DNA of 64,000 nucleotides, from NCBI RefSeq assembly GCF_013394795.1, contig NZ_JABXYU010000001.1, positions 2,073,886 to 2,137,885 on the forward strand, in the 5' to 3' direction. The DNA comes from Leptotrichia sp. oral taxon 223 (GTDB taxonomy: Bacteria; Fusobacteriota; Fusobacteriia; Fusobacteriales; Leptotrichiaceae). The notes beneath the pieces are model-generated. The model saw only the letters and a program-made list of their open reading frames with translations. It was not told where the DNA came from and did no database searches. The translations under genes and the position numbers were made by a program. Shown piece by piece: positions 54,212-63,874 of this stretch. The first letter of the stretch is position 1, and each line of letters starts with the position of its first letter.

Positions 54212-56353
54212 TTACGACTTTCTTAATGGTGGCGGTTTGATTGGTGGTCTACTTCTTGTATTTTGTAGTGGTACTCTTTGAACAGTAGACGGACGTTCTT
54301 TTGTGATTGGACGTTGTGAAGTTCTATCTGCTGTATGGTTGAAGTTGCTGGCTTTTGAACGGTTTTTTTTCTTGAACGGTATTGCCTTGGCGTTCCACTT
54401 TTGGACTTGAAAAATCGGACTTAACTGCTGGACGCTCTTGTTTGGCTTGTTGAGATTCCTTATATGAAGTCTGAATATTAGACTGTTTTGAGGTCTGTTC
54501 ATCATGATATTGTTCTTGTCTTGTAGTCGGTCTTTCATGAACAGAAGAAGCAGGCTGTTTTTTCTGTTTGACCTGTTCCATTTCAGAGCGACGCTTCGCA
54601 ATGGTTTTTCGCCTTTGTTCCTGCTGTTCCTTGCGTCCACTGGCTCTGTCCGCTTTGGTTGAGAAATACTACTGGTTAATCACGGACATTCTCTTTTACT
54701 TTGGATTTTCCTTGATATACTGCATATTTGCATTGGTCGGCAATCTTTAACCTGTTCTTTCAAACCACTAGCAGTGTCTACCATTCTGTCTTTGGTATCA
54801 GCTACTGTACCGATGGTTTGACCGATACGTTTTCCAAGTGTTGATTTTTCCTTTCCGTCTGGTCGGGAGTGATCTGCTTGTGTCTTGCAGAACTCCCGAA
54901 CCCGACTGTCCTTTTTTACCTGTAACAATGGCAGACCCAGCCCTAGAGTAGTCATGGAACGTCAAGTTTCCGCTGTAGACGGTGCATGTGAGCGTGCATA
55001 AGCATACGAGGTTTTCTCATCACACGACTTCCCACACTTTGAGAATCGTTACTCTGTAGAGAAAACATACTCATTAAATCGCCCAGCTTGAAGTAGATTC
55101 CTGCAAAGGTCACAATCTGTAGAAAGCAATCAAAAAGAACGGATAACCAGCCGATAAGGTATAGAGCATGGTTGAAATACTAAATGCTGTCGTAATAATC
55201 AATGTGATTCCAGCTCGTGTCAAATGGTATTAAAGAGCTTTGTTATGGCTCGTTTTGACATACCATCAAATGATGGAATCATGCTTAAAATAAAGCTCAC
55301 AGGCAGAAACATAGCATAGATGATAAAAAGTACCTGCGAGAAAATCATGATTCCTGTTAATAGGAATACAATATGGAAATCCCAATATTGAAGACAAATA
55401 GGAAGAAGACTGTACCTAAACGGTTAATGGTCTTTGTAATGGTTAGATTGGTATTGCTTCTGTCTTCAATTTCTTCCGCAACAATTTTTCTCTGTCTTCG
55501 CATTGTTGGAATCTGGGCTGGTGGAGAGCAGGCTTTCCACACGGTCAATACCGATACTTTCAATGTCTGAACTGTTGTATTGAAGCAGTAGCCACGGTTG
55601 CTGAACCTGTATGGAAAACAGGCTATCTCTGATTAAGTCCACGCTGTCCTTGCCTTGACTATCGGAATGGGGCATGACAATCTTCGTGCCAAGTGATAAA
55701 CTGGCATTACTGATGTCTGATGAAAAGTCATGATTTTTTTAATGTAGTCGGGAGCGTAGGCAATAAAGGAAGCCGATAGGATAAACCCAGCACAAATTCA
55801 TAATGGCATGAATTGCCTTTGTGGTTTCTCTCTTATCAGTCCGTATAGGCAACATAACCCCAGAACAAAATCAAGAGTAAGAGAATCCAACATAGAAACC
55901 CTCTGTTGAAATCCGTTTGCACTCACACCAGCTAAGGTCTGCATATTCTTACCAATGGAATCTGCTGTAGCGGAAATGAAGTCTAAGGATAGGCTTCCTG
56001 TACTAAGTAACCGTCGCATTGGAAACATACAAACTGATTGTCCAAATAAAATTGGTAATGGCATATAGTCCATACATGACCTGTTTTCCAATCCCGTCCG
56101 ACCAGTTCCACGGAAGCCAGCCCCAGCTATTATCCACATAAAAATCCAGTTGATAGTTTTCAAGTGGGTATCGGCTGTATTCATTTGCCACATTGACCGT
56201 ATCATCTACCAAGCCCGCAGCTTGAACCACCGTTCCCAGCATGGCTAAAAGAAAAATGGCAATCACAAGTGTGAAAGCCACTGTCATTGCCACTTTACCT
56301 AGACGTTTCAGCGTCCAGTTTGATTTTATTCTGTTTACTATTGATGGTTTCAC
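54212..56353 (-). pseudogene. orf15: Tn916 orf15, large polytopic conjugation membrane protein (VirB6/TrbL-like), multiply frameshifted
   Basis: Normally about 750 residues, the multi-span membrane component of the conjugation channel. The first 110 residues are open (MKPSIVNRIKSNWTLKRLGK to SLYVSNAT), then the frame breaks at 56011 where one base of a G/C run is missing. Further fragments follow in changing frames: YSLDFISATADSIGKN, NSQGKDSVDLIRDSLFSIQ, then NRLGTVFFLFVFNIGIS, RPDGKEKSTLGKRIGQTIGT, and the Gln/Lys-rich tail ending RSRPPIKPPPLRKS. All breaks seen look like single missing bases. The start is immediately downstream of orf16. Confidence 0.85.
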
Positions 56354-56355
56354 AT

Positions 56356-58803
56356 TTACACCTCTTTTCGCACAGGTGGTCTGGTATCAAAGGCATGGAG
56401 CAGTTCTTCAAATACAGGGTGGAACTGTATCACACCGACACGACCATATAAATCACTGATAAGGCATTGCCCGTTTTCCAAATCACGCAATCGCTTCTGA
56501 TTGTTTTCGTCCTCTGGGTCTACACCAAAAAAGGCTAAGGTCTTTTTAATCTCGTTAAGGTCAGTGGAACGAAATGCAAATTTTAAGCCGAGGTTATTTT
56601 TCAGTTTTTCATCTAAGAGGTCGTCTGTATTTTGGGTCACGAAATATACCCCAGCGTTCATAGCACGACCAGCCCGAACCAGCTTCATAGATAGTGTTTT
56701 TCCTTGTGCTACCTGTAAAAAGCTCCATGCTTCGTCTAAATCTACAATCTTGAAAATGCTTCGGTCTGTATGGATAAAGTCTAAAGCAAAGGTACTAATG
56801 ACAATCAGCATAGCAACGGATAAAAGCTCCATAGTGGTATATTCCTCAAAGGAAGTTTCCTTGTCGGGAAGTACCAAGTCCGCAACCTGTATAATGTTCA
56901 GTTGTTTTTCTAAGCTGATAGACTGCTCCACATAACCATTACTGAATAATAAATGTGCAAAGTCATAGTCTGTAAAACTTTCGATATGGTCGGCTATACT
57001 GGTACTTAGTGGCGTATTCTCAACCCGTAATTCCTCAATCACTTTCATCAACCCTCGTACTTCACTATTGGTTACTGCACGAATGGCTTTTCTAAGGATT
57101 GGGAAGCGTTCCCCATCACGAGAGGAAATCCCCGTAAGGAATGTCAGAATATCAATAGCCAGTGATTCAGAATCTTTGGGATTTTTCATAATCACATAAG
57201 GGTCAAGTAAGCCTTTGTTTTTCTCATCAGAAGTCAGAGTGACGATATTGATTTCATGGGAAATCTCTGGCAAGGTTTCTTTCCATCTGCCACGTTCTGC
57301 TTTTGGGTCTACAATCACTGCTTGTGCCCCATAAAGCACCGCATAATAGACGATAAGGTTATTCGCAAAGGATTTACCACCACCCAGCGAACCAACAAAA
57401 GCCGACGCTAACGCATTGGTTACTGAACCCTTAACCCCTTGACTGGCAAGAGCAGGTTTCAGATAGACATTGCGTCCAGTATCTAAGCTGTAGCCAACAT
57501 AAATCCCCTCATTTTCCCCCAGCATTTGAGTAGCACCAAAACCTAAACCAGCGAGGAAATCAGAGGTCACGTATTGAATATAATCATTCATATAACGCTT
57601 GCTGGCAGGTAAAAATTCTTCATGTAAGCCGAGCATATCCCCAAATGGTCGTACCAGTTTTACGCTTAAATCGTCATAAAAATCTTTCACTTCATTACAA
57701 CGACGTTTGAGTTCGTCAAGATCATTTGCTGATACCCTTACCACATAAGACAGCTTGTACATAGATTCCTTGCTTTGGTCTAAATTGGTTTCCAGCTCAT
57801 TCACACTTTCCAGAGCTTCCGCCACATTGGAGCTGGTTTCATTATCACTTTGCCAAGCGTGGTTATCCAAGTCTTTCAGTTCTTTCTTTTTATTGCGGAC
57901 AGTAGATAGGGCTTTACGATTCGCTACAATTTCCACATTCATTGACGTATCAATCGGGAATGTAAATTGCTGTTGCTGGTAGTAGAAGATTTCAGAGGAC
58001 GGGAAGTCCAGTTCTCCGACAATGCTGTTAATGGTAAAGTAAGCTACATAGACGGTTTCATCTTCCTGCTGGATTTTCAAATATCGCTGTTTTTCTTCCA
58101 CCAAACAGCGAGTAGGCTTAATCAAGTCATAGTATTTAATCAGCGTTTCATTATCCAGCTTTTTCTTTGATAGATGGTACTCATACTCTTCATAGGCAGT
58201 GCCTGTCTGTCCGTAAAGGTGTTCAATCAGATAGCCGAAGTCGTCCTTATCTAACCTGCGGATTTTGAAACGACGAGAGATTTTATTTTCTAAGAGCTTT
58301 TCCATCTTCTGAAAACGCAGGATTTCATCATTACTCATACTAACAAAATCGCCCATCAGCTTATGGTTCACATCATAGACAAAATCAGACAAAGCATTTT
58401 TTGCTTCAACGGTAAGACTTTTCATAGAAAACTCCTGATCGTTGAGAAGCAACTTAAAGCCGATAAAGAAACGGTAGTTCACTTGATTTTCGCCAATCAT
58501 GGATATTAAAGCGTCTGTCTGTTGGTCGATTTTGTCATAGGCAACCGCTTTGAGCTTGCCAGTGACTTCATTTTTGGAACGCTCTTGTGCAGAACGTATG
58601 CTGGATTCTGTACTGATTTGTAAAGCATGAATTTTGCCATCACGATTTTGTGCGATAAGCTGTCTGAAAGAATCATGCACTTGTATTTTCTGTTCTGGAC
58701 TTAGAAATGAGTAATTGTAAGGAACAAGCTCATAGTAAGCATAACATTCCCCGTCTTTATTCCAGACGAGATTGTTTTCAATGTATTTAATTGGATATGC
58801 CAT
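56356..58803 (-). CDS. orf16: Tn916 Orf16, VirB4/TraE-family conjugation ATPase
   Basis: 815 residues, intact. Powers the type IV-like conjugation channel. Walker A is VGSLGGGKSFANN (about residues 466-478), the second half has Walker B around FKIVDLDEAWSFLQ, and the sensor region is VYFVTQNTDDLL. The frame reaches back to 58854, but ATG 58803 (MAYPIKYIENNLVWNK) is the known start, overlapping the end of orf17 by 17 bp. It is followed after 2 bp by the start of orf15, so the conjugation genes are tightly coupled. Confidence 0.93.
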   Translation of the reverse strand: MAYPIKYIENNLVWNKDGECYAYYELVPYNYSFLSPEQKIQVHDSFRQLIAQNRDGKIHALQISTESSIRSAQERSKNEVTGKLKAVAYDKIDQQTDALISMIGENQVNYRFFIGFKLLLNDQEFSMKSLTVEAKNALSDFVYDVNHKLMGDFVSMSNDEILRFQKMEKLLENKISRRFKIRRLDKDDFGYLIEHLYGQTGTAYEEYEYHLSKKKLDNETLIKYYDLIKPTRCLVEEKQRYLKIQQEDETVYVAYFTINSIVGELDFPSSEIFYYQQQQFTFPIDTSMNVEIVANRKALSTVRNKKKELKDLDNHAWQSDNETSSNVAEALESVNELETNLDQSKESMYKLSYVVRVSANDLDELKRRCNEVKDFYDDLSVKLVRPFGDMLGLHEEFLPASKRYMNDYIQYVTSDFLAGLGFGATQMLGENEGIYVGYSLDTGRNVYLKPALASQGVKGSVTNALASAFVGSLGGGKSFANNLIVYYAVLYGAQAVIVDPKAERGRWKETLPEISHEINIVTLTSDEKNKGLLDPYVIMKNPKDSESLAIDILTFLTGISSRDGERFPILRKAIRAVTNSEVRGLMKVIEELRVENTPLSTSIADHIESFTDYDFAHLLFSNGYVEQSISLEKQLNIIQVADLVLPDKETSFEEYTTMELLSVAMLIVISTFALDFIHTDRSIFKIVDLDEAWSFLQVAQGKTLSMKLVRAGRAMNAGVYFVTQNTDDLLDEKLKNNLGLKFAFRSTDLNEIKKTLAFFGVDPEDENNQKRLRDLENGQCLISDLYGRVGVIQFHPVFEELLHAFDTRPPVRKEV

Positions 58804-59179
58804 AAAATTCACTCCTAACTGCTGTAATGGCTTCTTGTGGCTGGTTTCTGCCAAGCGTTACTTTTTTTCCTGCATAGGTCAGCTTTGGTCGCAGTGCATA
58901 AGCAATGACAGACTTCAAAAATCCATAAGGCTTTTTACCATCAAAAGTTTTTGTAGACATAAACCATGTGAAAGCCACAGGAATCCCAAAGTATTTGAGA
59001 AATGCTCCCTCTATCATGGAAAGAGGGGGCAAGTTGCCAAGTATCATCACTGCAAAGAGTGACACGACAAACCATGTCATTTGCGTAAAGGTTATGGGAA
59101 ACGGAAGTCTAAAATCATTGATAGAATACAGTACCTTTTCCACAGACCAGATACTGGTATAGCTTCGTATTTTCTTCAT
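58787..59179 (-). CDS. orf17: Tn916 Orf17, TcpE-family conjugation membrane protein
   Basis: 130 residues with two or three membrane spans (FTQMTWFVVSLFAVMIL, then FLKYFGIPVAFTWFMST). It belongs to the TcpE/PrgI-like group that assists channel assembly. The open frame begins at 59293, but GAAAGG upstream and the known family start (MKKIRSYTSIWSVEKV) place the ATG at 59179. It overlaps orf16 at its end. Confidence 0.88.
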   Translation of the reverse strand: MKKIRSYTSIWSVEKVLYSINDFRLPFPITFTQMTWFVVSLFAVMILGNLPPLSMIEGAFLKYFGIPVAFTWFMSTKTFDGKKPYGFLKSVIAYALRPKLTYAGKKVTLGRNQPQEAITAVRSEFYGISN

Positions 59180-59267
59180 GTAATCAATCCTTTCATAAAA
59201 AATAGGGGTAGCTGATTGAGCCACCCCGTAAAATAGAAAATCTGCCAGTAGTAATGTACCGACAGAT

Positions 59268-59765
59268 TTAATAGACGATTTCAAAAATCCCATGATTGGT
59301 TGAGATAAACGTTCCTGAAAGGTCTAAATCCCGACCATAGGCTTGATAATCAATATAGTTTTGAAGACTAGCTGGTACTTCGCCTAAAGCACCCGTTTCT
59401 TCAATGTAGTAGCGTGCCACGTCATACATATCATCACAATCGGAATGAATGATAATATCCTCTTGATGTTCGCTTAGTTCTTCAATGCTTGAAAAATGAG
59501 TGAGCAGAGCAGATAGCTCCGATTGTAATTCTTCGGGTAATTCCGATACCATTTCCCATAGTCGATTGAGTTCGCCAATGGAAGTGTATTCGTCAACCGT
59601 AAAGGGTAACTCGTAGTCATGAATGGCGTATTCCTCATATTCATCATTCAAGCCGATTTTCTCTTTGACTTCCTCAAAGTCAATGGGAAAGGTAAACCAC
59701 GCACCGACCAATTCGCCCTCATTGTATTTGCCTAAATTCGCAATATAGACTTGCATATCGTCCAT
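59268..59765 (-). CDS. ardA: Antirestriction protein ArdA (Tn916 Orf18)
   Basis: 165 residues, very acidic (many Asp and Glu), as expected for ArdA, an elongated dimer that mimics B-form DNA and blocks type I restriction enzymes so the element survives entry into a new host. Sequence landmarks: MQVYIANLGKYNEGELVGAW, IGLNDEYEEYAIHDYELPF and DCDDMYDVARYYIEETGALG. It is intact and encoded between orf17 and orf19 in the conjugation operon. Confidence 0.95.
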   Translation of the reverse strand: MDDMQVYIANLGKYNEGELVGAWFTFPIDFEEVKEKIGLNDEYEEYAIHDYELPFTVDEYTSIGELNRLWEMVSELPEELQSELSALLTHFSSIEELSEHQEDIIIHSDCDDMYDVARYYIEETGALGEVPASLQNYIDYQAYGRDLDLSGTFISTNHGIFEIVY

Positions 59766-59881
59766 ATATTCACGTCCTTTCTTTGTAGAGATTCAAAAAT
59801 CCCTACCGCACTTCGTTTGGTGTACCATTCCTTTGCGGAACATAAGAAAACCACTTATATTCCACAAAAGAACGGTTTTAT

Positions 59882-60103
59882 TTAAGCACCAATAATGCGA
59901 TTGAATAGCTCTAGTAAAATGTCTTTTACTCCAGCAGCGTTGAAGACTAAGCCAACCGCAATAATCGCAATAATTAAAAAGCCAATCAGTTTGCTAAACT
60001 CACGCTTGAAGCCAAGATACAAGCCAATCACAACGATTGCTAAAAGCACCAGTGATTGAGCGTTTGATAGAAACCAGTTATAAAGGTTTTGTCCAAAATT
60101 CAT
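59882..60103 (-). CDS. orf19: Tn916 Orf19, small conjugation membrane protein
   Basis: 73 residues with two hydrophobic helices (SLVLLAIVVIGLYLGF and LIGFLIIAIIAVGLVFNAAG). The layout fits the TcpD-like or pilin-like small membrane subunit of Tn916-type channels. It is intact, preceded by GAGGAGAAC on the - strand, and lies between orf20 and ardA. Confidence 0.88.
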   Translation of the reverse strand: MNFGQNLYNWFLSNAQSLVLLAIVVIGLYLGFKREFSKLIGFLIIAIIAVGLVFNAAGVKDILLELFNRIIGA

Positions 60104-60145
60104 AAAAATGTTCTCCTCTCTATATTCAATGAATTTGTATTTGAG

Positions 60146-61351
60146 TTATTTTTTTGTTGTTATCACGTCCTGTTCTTTTACTGACTGTTGCTTCAAAATC
60201 TGCTTGTGTCGGTCTGTCAGTTTCGCATGGTCGAGAATGTCTTTTACAACCTGCGTCTGGTTGATTTCATCAAGTTTAATCGCAACCTTTAAGGTCGGGG
60301 CAACTTGATGAGATAGCCAGTTCAGCGTCCTTTGGAAGGAGTAAGGCTCTGGTTTTGTGGTTAGTTTTAATCGTTCACGATTGTTCCCAATAAACCAAGC
60401 CCATTCTTCATTCAGTTTCCAATCAGAACGAGGTTTGGAATCGTCTTTATCTACAAAACGGATATACCGATTGATAATTTTAAAGGCGGTATGCTCTGGA
60501 TTGTCATAGACGAGTAAATCACGGACTGCATAATAGGCACGCTCATTTTTCAATCGAATCTCAAAACGGTTTTTTACTTCTGCGTCTTCAATGGGAATAT
60601 CATTTTTCTTGTACTGCTCGTAGTCCTTTTCATAGATACAGAAATAAACTTCACTTTGTAATGAACCGATATAGAGGGTGTTTCCCATACATTCCTTTTC
60701 CTCTTTGCGTACCAGTTCGCCACTGCGATAGCTTTTAAAACTGCGGAAGACGGAGATACATTCTTCCTGTTGGCACTTTTCAGTGAGTACAGGGATATTC
60801 AAAATCCCTGTCTTATCGTTAATGGCAAGGTCAAGGCGTTTCATCACACCGCCAGCCACCAAAACGTCCATAAAGAACTCATACCAGCTTCTTTGTTGTG
60901 CCAGAAGATAGCTTTCAAATTGTCTGCACCCACGACCTTTCAATTCCACCAGAACTCCTTTGTCCAGTTCATGGGAGCAAAGGACGAATATGTCGCCTAA
61001 AGCATAATGCTCTGAATAAGAATAGAAACCATAGTCCTCATGAAGAAAATAGGACAGTTTCAGTTGTAAGATGTTTTCGACCACCTGCTGTACGTCTGTT
61101 GTCGGAAAGCGAATCCTTACATAATCAAACAGCATTTCAAGGGGAGCGTCGGGATTGAAGCGTTCCAGAGCTTCCCAAAGGGACTGCTGTAAATCCTCTG
61201 ATGGCTTGACTTTTCCTGTTTCAATATCGCTTAGATACTGCCTTGTAATACCAGTCGCAACAGCTAAACGGTTTTGAGATAGTCCATAAGCCAAGCGTTT
61301 TTCTTTTAAATGCTGTAACCAAGTTTGTTCATTCAGTAAAAATCCCTCCAA
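60146..61351 (-). CDS. orf20: Relaxase Orf20 (MobT / Rep_trans family)
   Basis: 401 residues. An N-terminal XRE-type helix-turn-helix (residues 13-70: LKEKRLAYGLSQNRLAVATG, then ITRQYLSDIETGKVKPSEDL) is followed by a rolling-circle-replication initiator-type domain (Rep_trans) with blocks such as YSEHYALGDIFVLCSHELDK and RLDLAINDKTGIL. It nicks oriT, which lies directly upstream, and starts transfer and replication of the excised circle together with Int. The gene is intact. Confidence 0.93.
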   Translation of the reverse strand: MEGFLLNEQTWLQHLKEKRLAYGLSQNRLAVATGITRQYLSDIETGKVKPSEDLQQSLWEALERFNPDAPLEMLFDYVRIRFPTTDVQQVVENILQLKLSYFLHEDYGFYSYSEHYALGDIFVLCSHELDKGVLVELKGRGCRQFESYLLAQQRSWYEFFMDVLVAGGVMKRLDLAINDKTGILNIPVLTEKCQQEECISVFRSFKSYRSGELVRKEEKECMGNTLYIGSLQSEVYFCIYEKDYEQYKKNDIPIEDAEVKNRFEIRLKNERAYYAVRDLLVYDNPEHTAFKIINRYIRFVDKDDSKPRSDWKLNEEWAWFIGNNRERLKLTTKPEPYSFQRTLNWLSHQVAPTLKVAIKLDEINQTQVVKDILDHAKLTDRHKQILKQQSVKEQDVITTKK

Positions 61352-61545
61352 TCAAAAAGGCGTATGTCAACTTTTAAAGCCCATTTGACATACGCTGAAA
61401 TTTTGTAAATCCCTTGTAACCAAAGGATTTTCTAATGTTTTTTTGACTGTTTCCTGTCGATTTGTACCCCCCTGTTAGATACGGGGGGTTAAGTGCTGGC
61501 GTGGCTATTGCCACACCAATCGGCAGACAGTCCGCACGGCAAGGC
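61352..61545 (-). other. oriT: Origin of transfer (oriT) of the element
   Basis: The 194-bp gap between orf20 and orf21 matches the position of the Tn916 oriT. Three inverted repeats are visible: GCGTATGTCAA / TTGACATACGC (61360-61395), ACCCCCC / GGGGGGT (61466-61489) and GTGGC / GCCAC (61501-61514). The last two lie where relaxase binding and nicking are expected. The exact nick was not determined. Confidence 0.75.
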
Positions 61546-62922
61546 TTACGCTTCGCACGCCTTTTGTGCGTCCTGCCTGCCGTCCACGAGTTTCTTTATC
61601 TCCCCTAAGAAATCATGTCCTTTCGGTACAAGGGGTGTGTAAAATTCAGATATGACACTTGTTCCTACATCAACATAGCCACGACCTTTGATTTGTTTTA
61701 AGAAAAAATCTTTTTGCACATCACTTCCAAACATCATACCATAGCCCATTTCAGACATACGACCTAAAGCCACTCTGAAATTAAATTGGTCACGGATACC
61801 GTCACCAAGATATTTTGCGTCTGGTCTTTGGCAGGCTAAGATTAAGAAAAAACCTGCCTGCCGACCTAACATGACTATCTGTTTTAACTTGTTTAAGACA
61901 GCGGTATTCTCCTTTGTTCCAAGCATTTCCATAAAAGCGACATATTCATCAAAAATCAGAAAATGAGCCGGAAGTCCCAAATAGGCATAGTTTTCTCCTG
62001 TTTTGTAGTTTTCCATTTCTTTCATTGAGATACTGCGTTCCAGCATTTCCTCATAGAATCTGTCAATGCAGGAAAGTATATCTTCCTTTTGGTAATAAAC
62101 GTCTTTCATGACAGAACCTAAGTCTGCAAGGTCGGCGTTTTTTGGGTCAAAGATATACAGTTTTGCGTTTGTACAGAGCAGAGCTTCAATGAGTGTCAGG
62201 ATAAAATAGGTTTTACCGCCACCTGTACCGCCTGCAATCAGCATGTGTGGGAGCTTGTCATATTCCCACCAGATATTTTTCATAAGGCGGAGCTTTCCAT
62301 TTTTTGCCTGTACTTCATCAATGGATATGCGGTTTGCAATCATATCATAAAGCAAGGTGTATTCCATATAGGAATCTTTCAGCTCTTTTTCGGTCAGCTC
62401 ACAATATAAGCCACTTTCTAACTTTTTCTCTAAATGCAGGAGCTGTTCCTGATACTTGCCCAGTGTGATTTCTACACGTATCCGTATCAGACCGTTTTTC
62501 ATACGGTAATAGACTTTCGGGAAGTAGCTTATCTTTTCTCTTGTCCGACCGGAAGAATCTTCAAAAATGCCTTCTGATTTTACCTGTTTTGCTTCATACC
62601 ATTTATTTTCCAGTATCATTCTGGCTAATTTCTGACGATGGTAGAGTTGTTTTACCCAGTCATAACGATAGCGTTTAATCACAAAAATCAGCGACAGACA
62701 AACAATACCGGAAATGATACAGCTTAAAGCAAGGTAGAGAGTATTGATTTCACTTGCCTTTGGTAAATGAAACTCCTGCCGGTTTATCTCTAAGATAGTT
62801 TTGGCATGAAACAGGGCGACTACAAGAATAAACACTGGCAGGAGTATAGATATGGCTGTATGAAATACCAAATCTTTATCACTTGGGCGAATCCGTTTAC
62901 CGGAAAAAAGCCACCGTTTCAT
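61546..62922 (-). CDS. orf21: FtsK/SpoIIIE-type coupling protein Orf21 (TcpA-like)
   Basis: 458 residues. Two N-terminal membrane helices (FHTAISILLPVFILVVALF and YLALSCIISGIVCLSLIFV) precede a FtsK-type motor with Walker A LIAGGTGGGKTYF (about residues 228-240) and Walker B HFLIFDEYVAFME. It is the coupling protein that feeds nicked element DNA to the channel. It is intact and upstream of oriT. Confidence 0.94.
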   Translation of the reverse strand: MKRWLFSGKRIRPSDKDLVFHTAISILLPVFILVVALFHAKTILEINRQEFHLPKASEINTLYLALSCIISGIVCLSLIFVIKRYRYDWVKQLYHRQKLARMILENKWYEAKQVKSEGIFEDSSGRTREKISYFPKVYYRMKNGLIRIRVEITLGKYQEQLLHLEKKLESGLYCELTEKELKDSYMEYTLLYDMIANRISIDEVQAKNGKLRLMKNIWWEYDKLPHMLIAGGTGGGKTYFILTLIEALLCTNAKLYIFDPKNADLADLGSVMKDVYYQKEDILSCIDRFYEEMLERSISMKEMENYKTGENYAYLGLPAHFLIFDEYVAFMEMLGTKENTAVLNKLKQIVMLGRQAGFFLILACQRPDAKYLGDGIRDQFNFRVALGRMSEMGYGMMFGSDVQKDFFLKQIKGRGYVDVGTSVISEFYTPLVPKGHDFLGEIKKLVDGRQDAQKACEA

Positions 62923-62957
62923 GTGCGTATTTCTCCTTTCGATTTTTTCTCTTTATC

Positions 62958-63338
62958 TTATTTTTCAATAACAGGCTCTTTTTTAGGAGCTTCTTTTTTA
63001 AAATTTCCCGTATTCTTTGCCGGTACAATATCATCTGCCTTGATATACCAGTCCACCTCTGCACCCTGAAAAGTTGCGGTTGCTACTGTATCGGCAACCG
63101 GATTGACAAGCTCTACATGTGCGTTATAGTCAAAGTTTTTTAGCGGAACACTTGCTGGAATGCTTACCTGAATCATTCGTCCCTGTCCTTTGGATTTAAG
63201 GTCATAGGTACGTTCCTTGATTTCTTCCGAAAGCGTGCCATCTTCCTTTTGAATGCGTACCTCACGACGGAGTGCGGAGAATTTCAGCTCTCCAAAGGTC
63301 GCTTCCTTTTCTAAAACAATACCGTTTGCTAATCTCAT
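62958..63338 (-). CDS. orf22: YdcP-family protein Orf22
   Basis: 126 residues, a conserved first-operon protein of Tn916-type elements of unknown biochemical role. It is related to Orf23 next door: both have the pattern of a beta-rich domain with a reading such as EKEATFGELKFSALRREVRI (compare EKTFGNLEFAGEDKVIQRRI in Orf23), and VSIPASVPLKNFDYNAHVEL (compare VTLPAEAGEKNFAFEEKVKL), suggesting gene duplication. It is intact and starts 17 bp after orf23. Confidence 0.9.
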   Translation of the reverse strand: MRLANGIVLEKEATFGELKFSALRREVRIQKEDGTLSEEIKERTYDLKSKGQGRMIQVSIPASVPLKNFDYNAHVELVNPVADTVATATFQGAEVDWYIKADDIVPAKNTGNFKKEAPKKEPVIEK

Positions 63339-63354
63339 TTCTTTTCCTCACTTT

Positions 63355-63669
63355 CTATGCTTTTATCATGTCGTCTGCTTCCAAAATATAATTGGTAAAA
63401 CCTCGTGTGCCGATTTTGTATCCCTCTGCTTTGATACGGGGATTGATGAGCTTTACTTTTTCCTCAAAGGCAAAGTTCTTTTCGCCTGCTTCTGCCGGAA
63501 GTGTTACCACAATATCGTCTGCTCTCTGCACATCGGAATAGAGGTTATAGCTTCTTGATAAAACGGTAAGCTGTCCGTTGATTCTTCTTTGTATGACCTT
63601 ATCCTCACCGGCAAACTCCAAGTTTCCAAAAGTCTTTTCCATGTTGGGAATAACATATTTTAGTTCCAT
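63355..63669 (-). CDS. orf23: YdcP-family protein Orf23
   Basis: 104 residues, paralogous to Orf22, sharing the FGNLEFAG and KNFAFEEKVKLINPRI blocks. It is the first clear gene of the conjugation operon in this window. The ATG at 63669 is preceded by GAAAGG on the - strand. Function is unknown. Its own promoter region and a terminator for upstream transcripts lie in 63670-63825. Confidence 0.9.
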   Translation of the reverse strand: MELKYVIPNMEKTFGNLEFAGEDKVIQRRINGQLTVLSRSYNLYSDVQRADDIVVTLPAEAGEKNFAFEEKVKLINPRIKAEGYKIGTRGFTNYILEADDMIKA

Positions 63670-63787
63670 ATTTTTCGTCCTTTCTGTGATATATTGATTT
63701 TTATATTTTCAGTGTGCCTGTCGTGGGAGAACGGCATTTCTTTTCATGAGGTTTTCTTGTCATCATTATCACGACCTTTCAAATTGA

Positions 63788-63821
63788 GTAAAAAAATAGA
63801 CACCTCATATTTGAAGTGCCT
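63788..63821 (-). terminator. Terminator upstream of orf23
   Basis: On the - strand: AGGCACTTCA / TGAGGTGTCT (10 bp with two G-T pairs), a 4-base loop, then ATTTTTTT. It may insulate the conjugation operon from host transcription, or attenuate entry from the circle junction. Confidence 0.75.
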
Positions 63822-63874
63822 ACCTCTTTTGAATATTCAATTTGTATTGGAAGTGTCTTTTTAAATTTCACCTT

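Noticed and set aside
54324..54581. 85-codon Gln/Lys-rich frame as a separate gene
   Set aside because: It is a fragment of the orf15 C-terminal tail exposed by a frame change, not an independent gene.
56501..56935. 144-codon + strand frame inside orf16
   Set aside because: Antisense shadow of an intact conjugation ATPase.
58968..59162. + strand frame over orf17
   Set aside because: Antisense shadow with no start signal.
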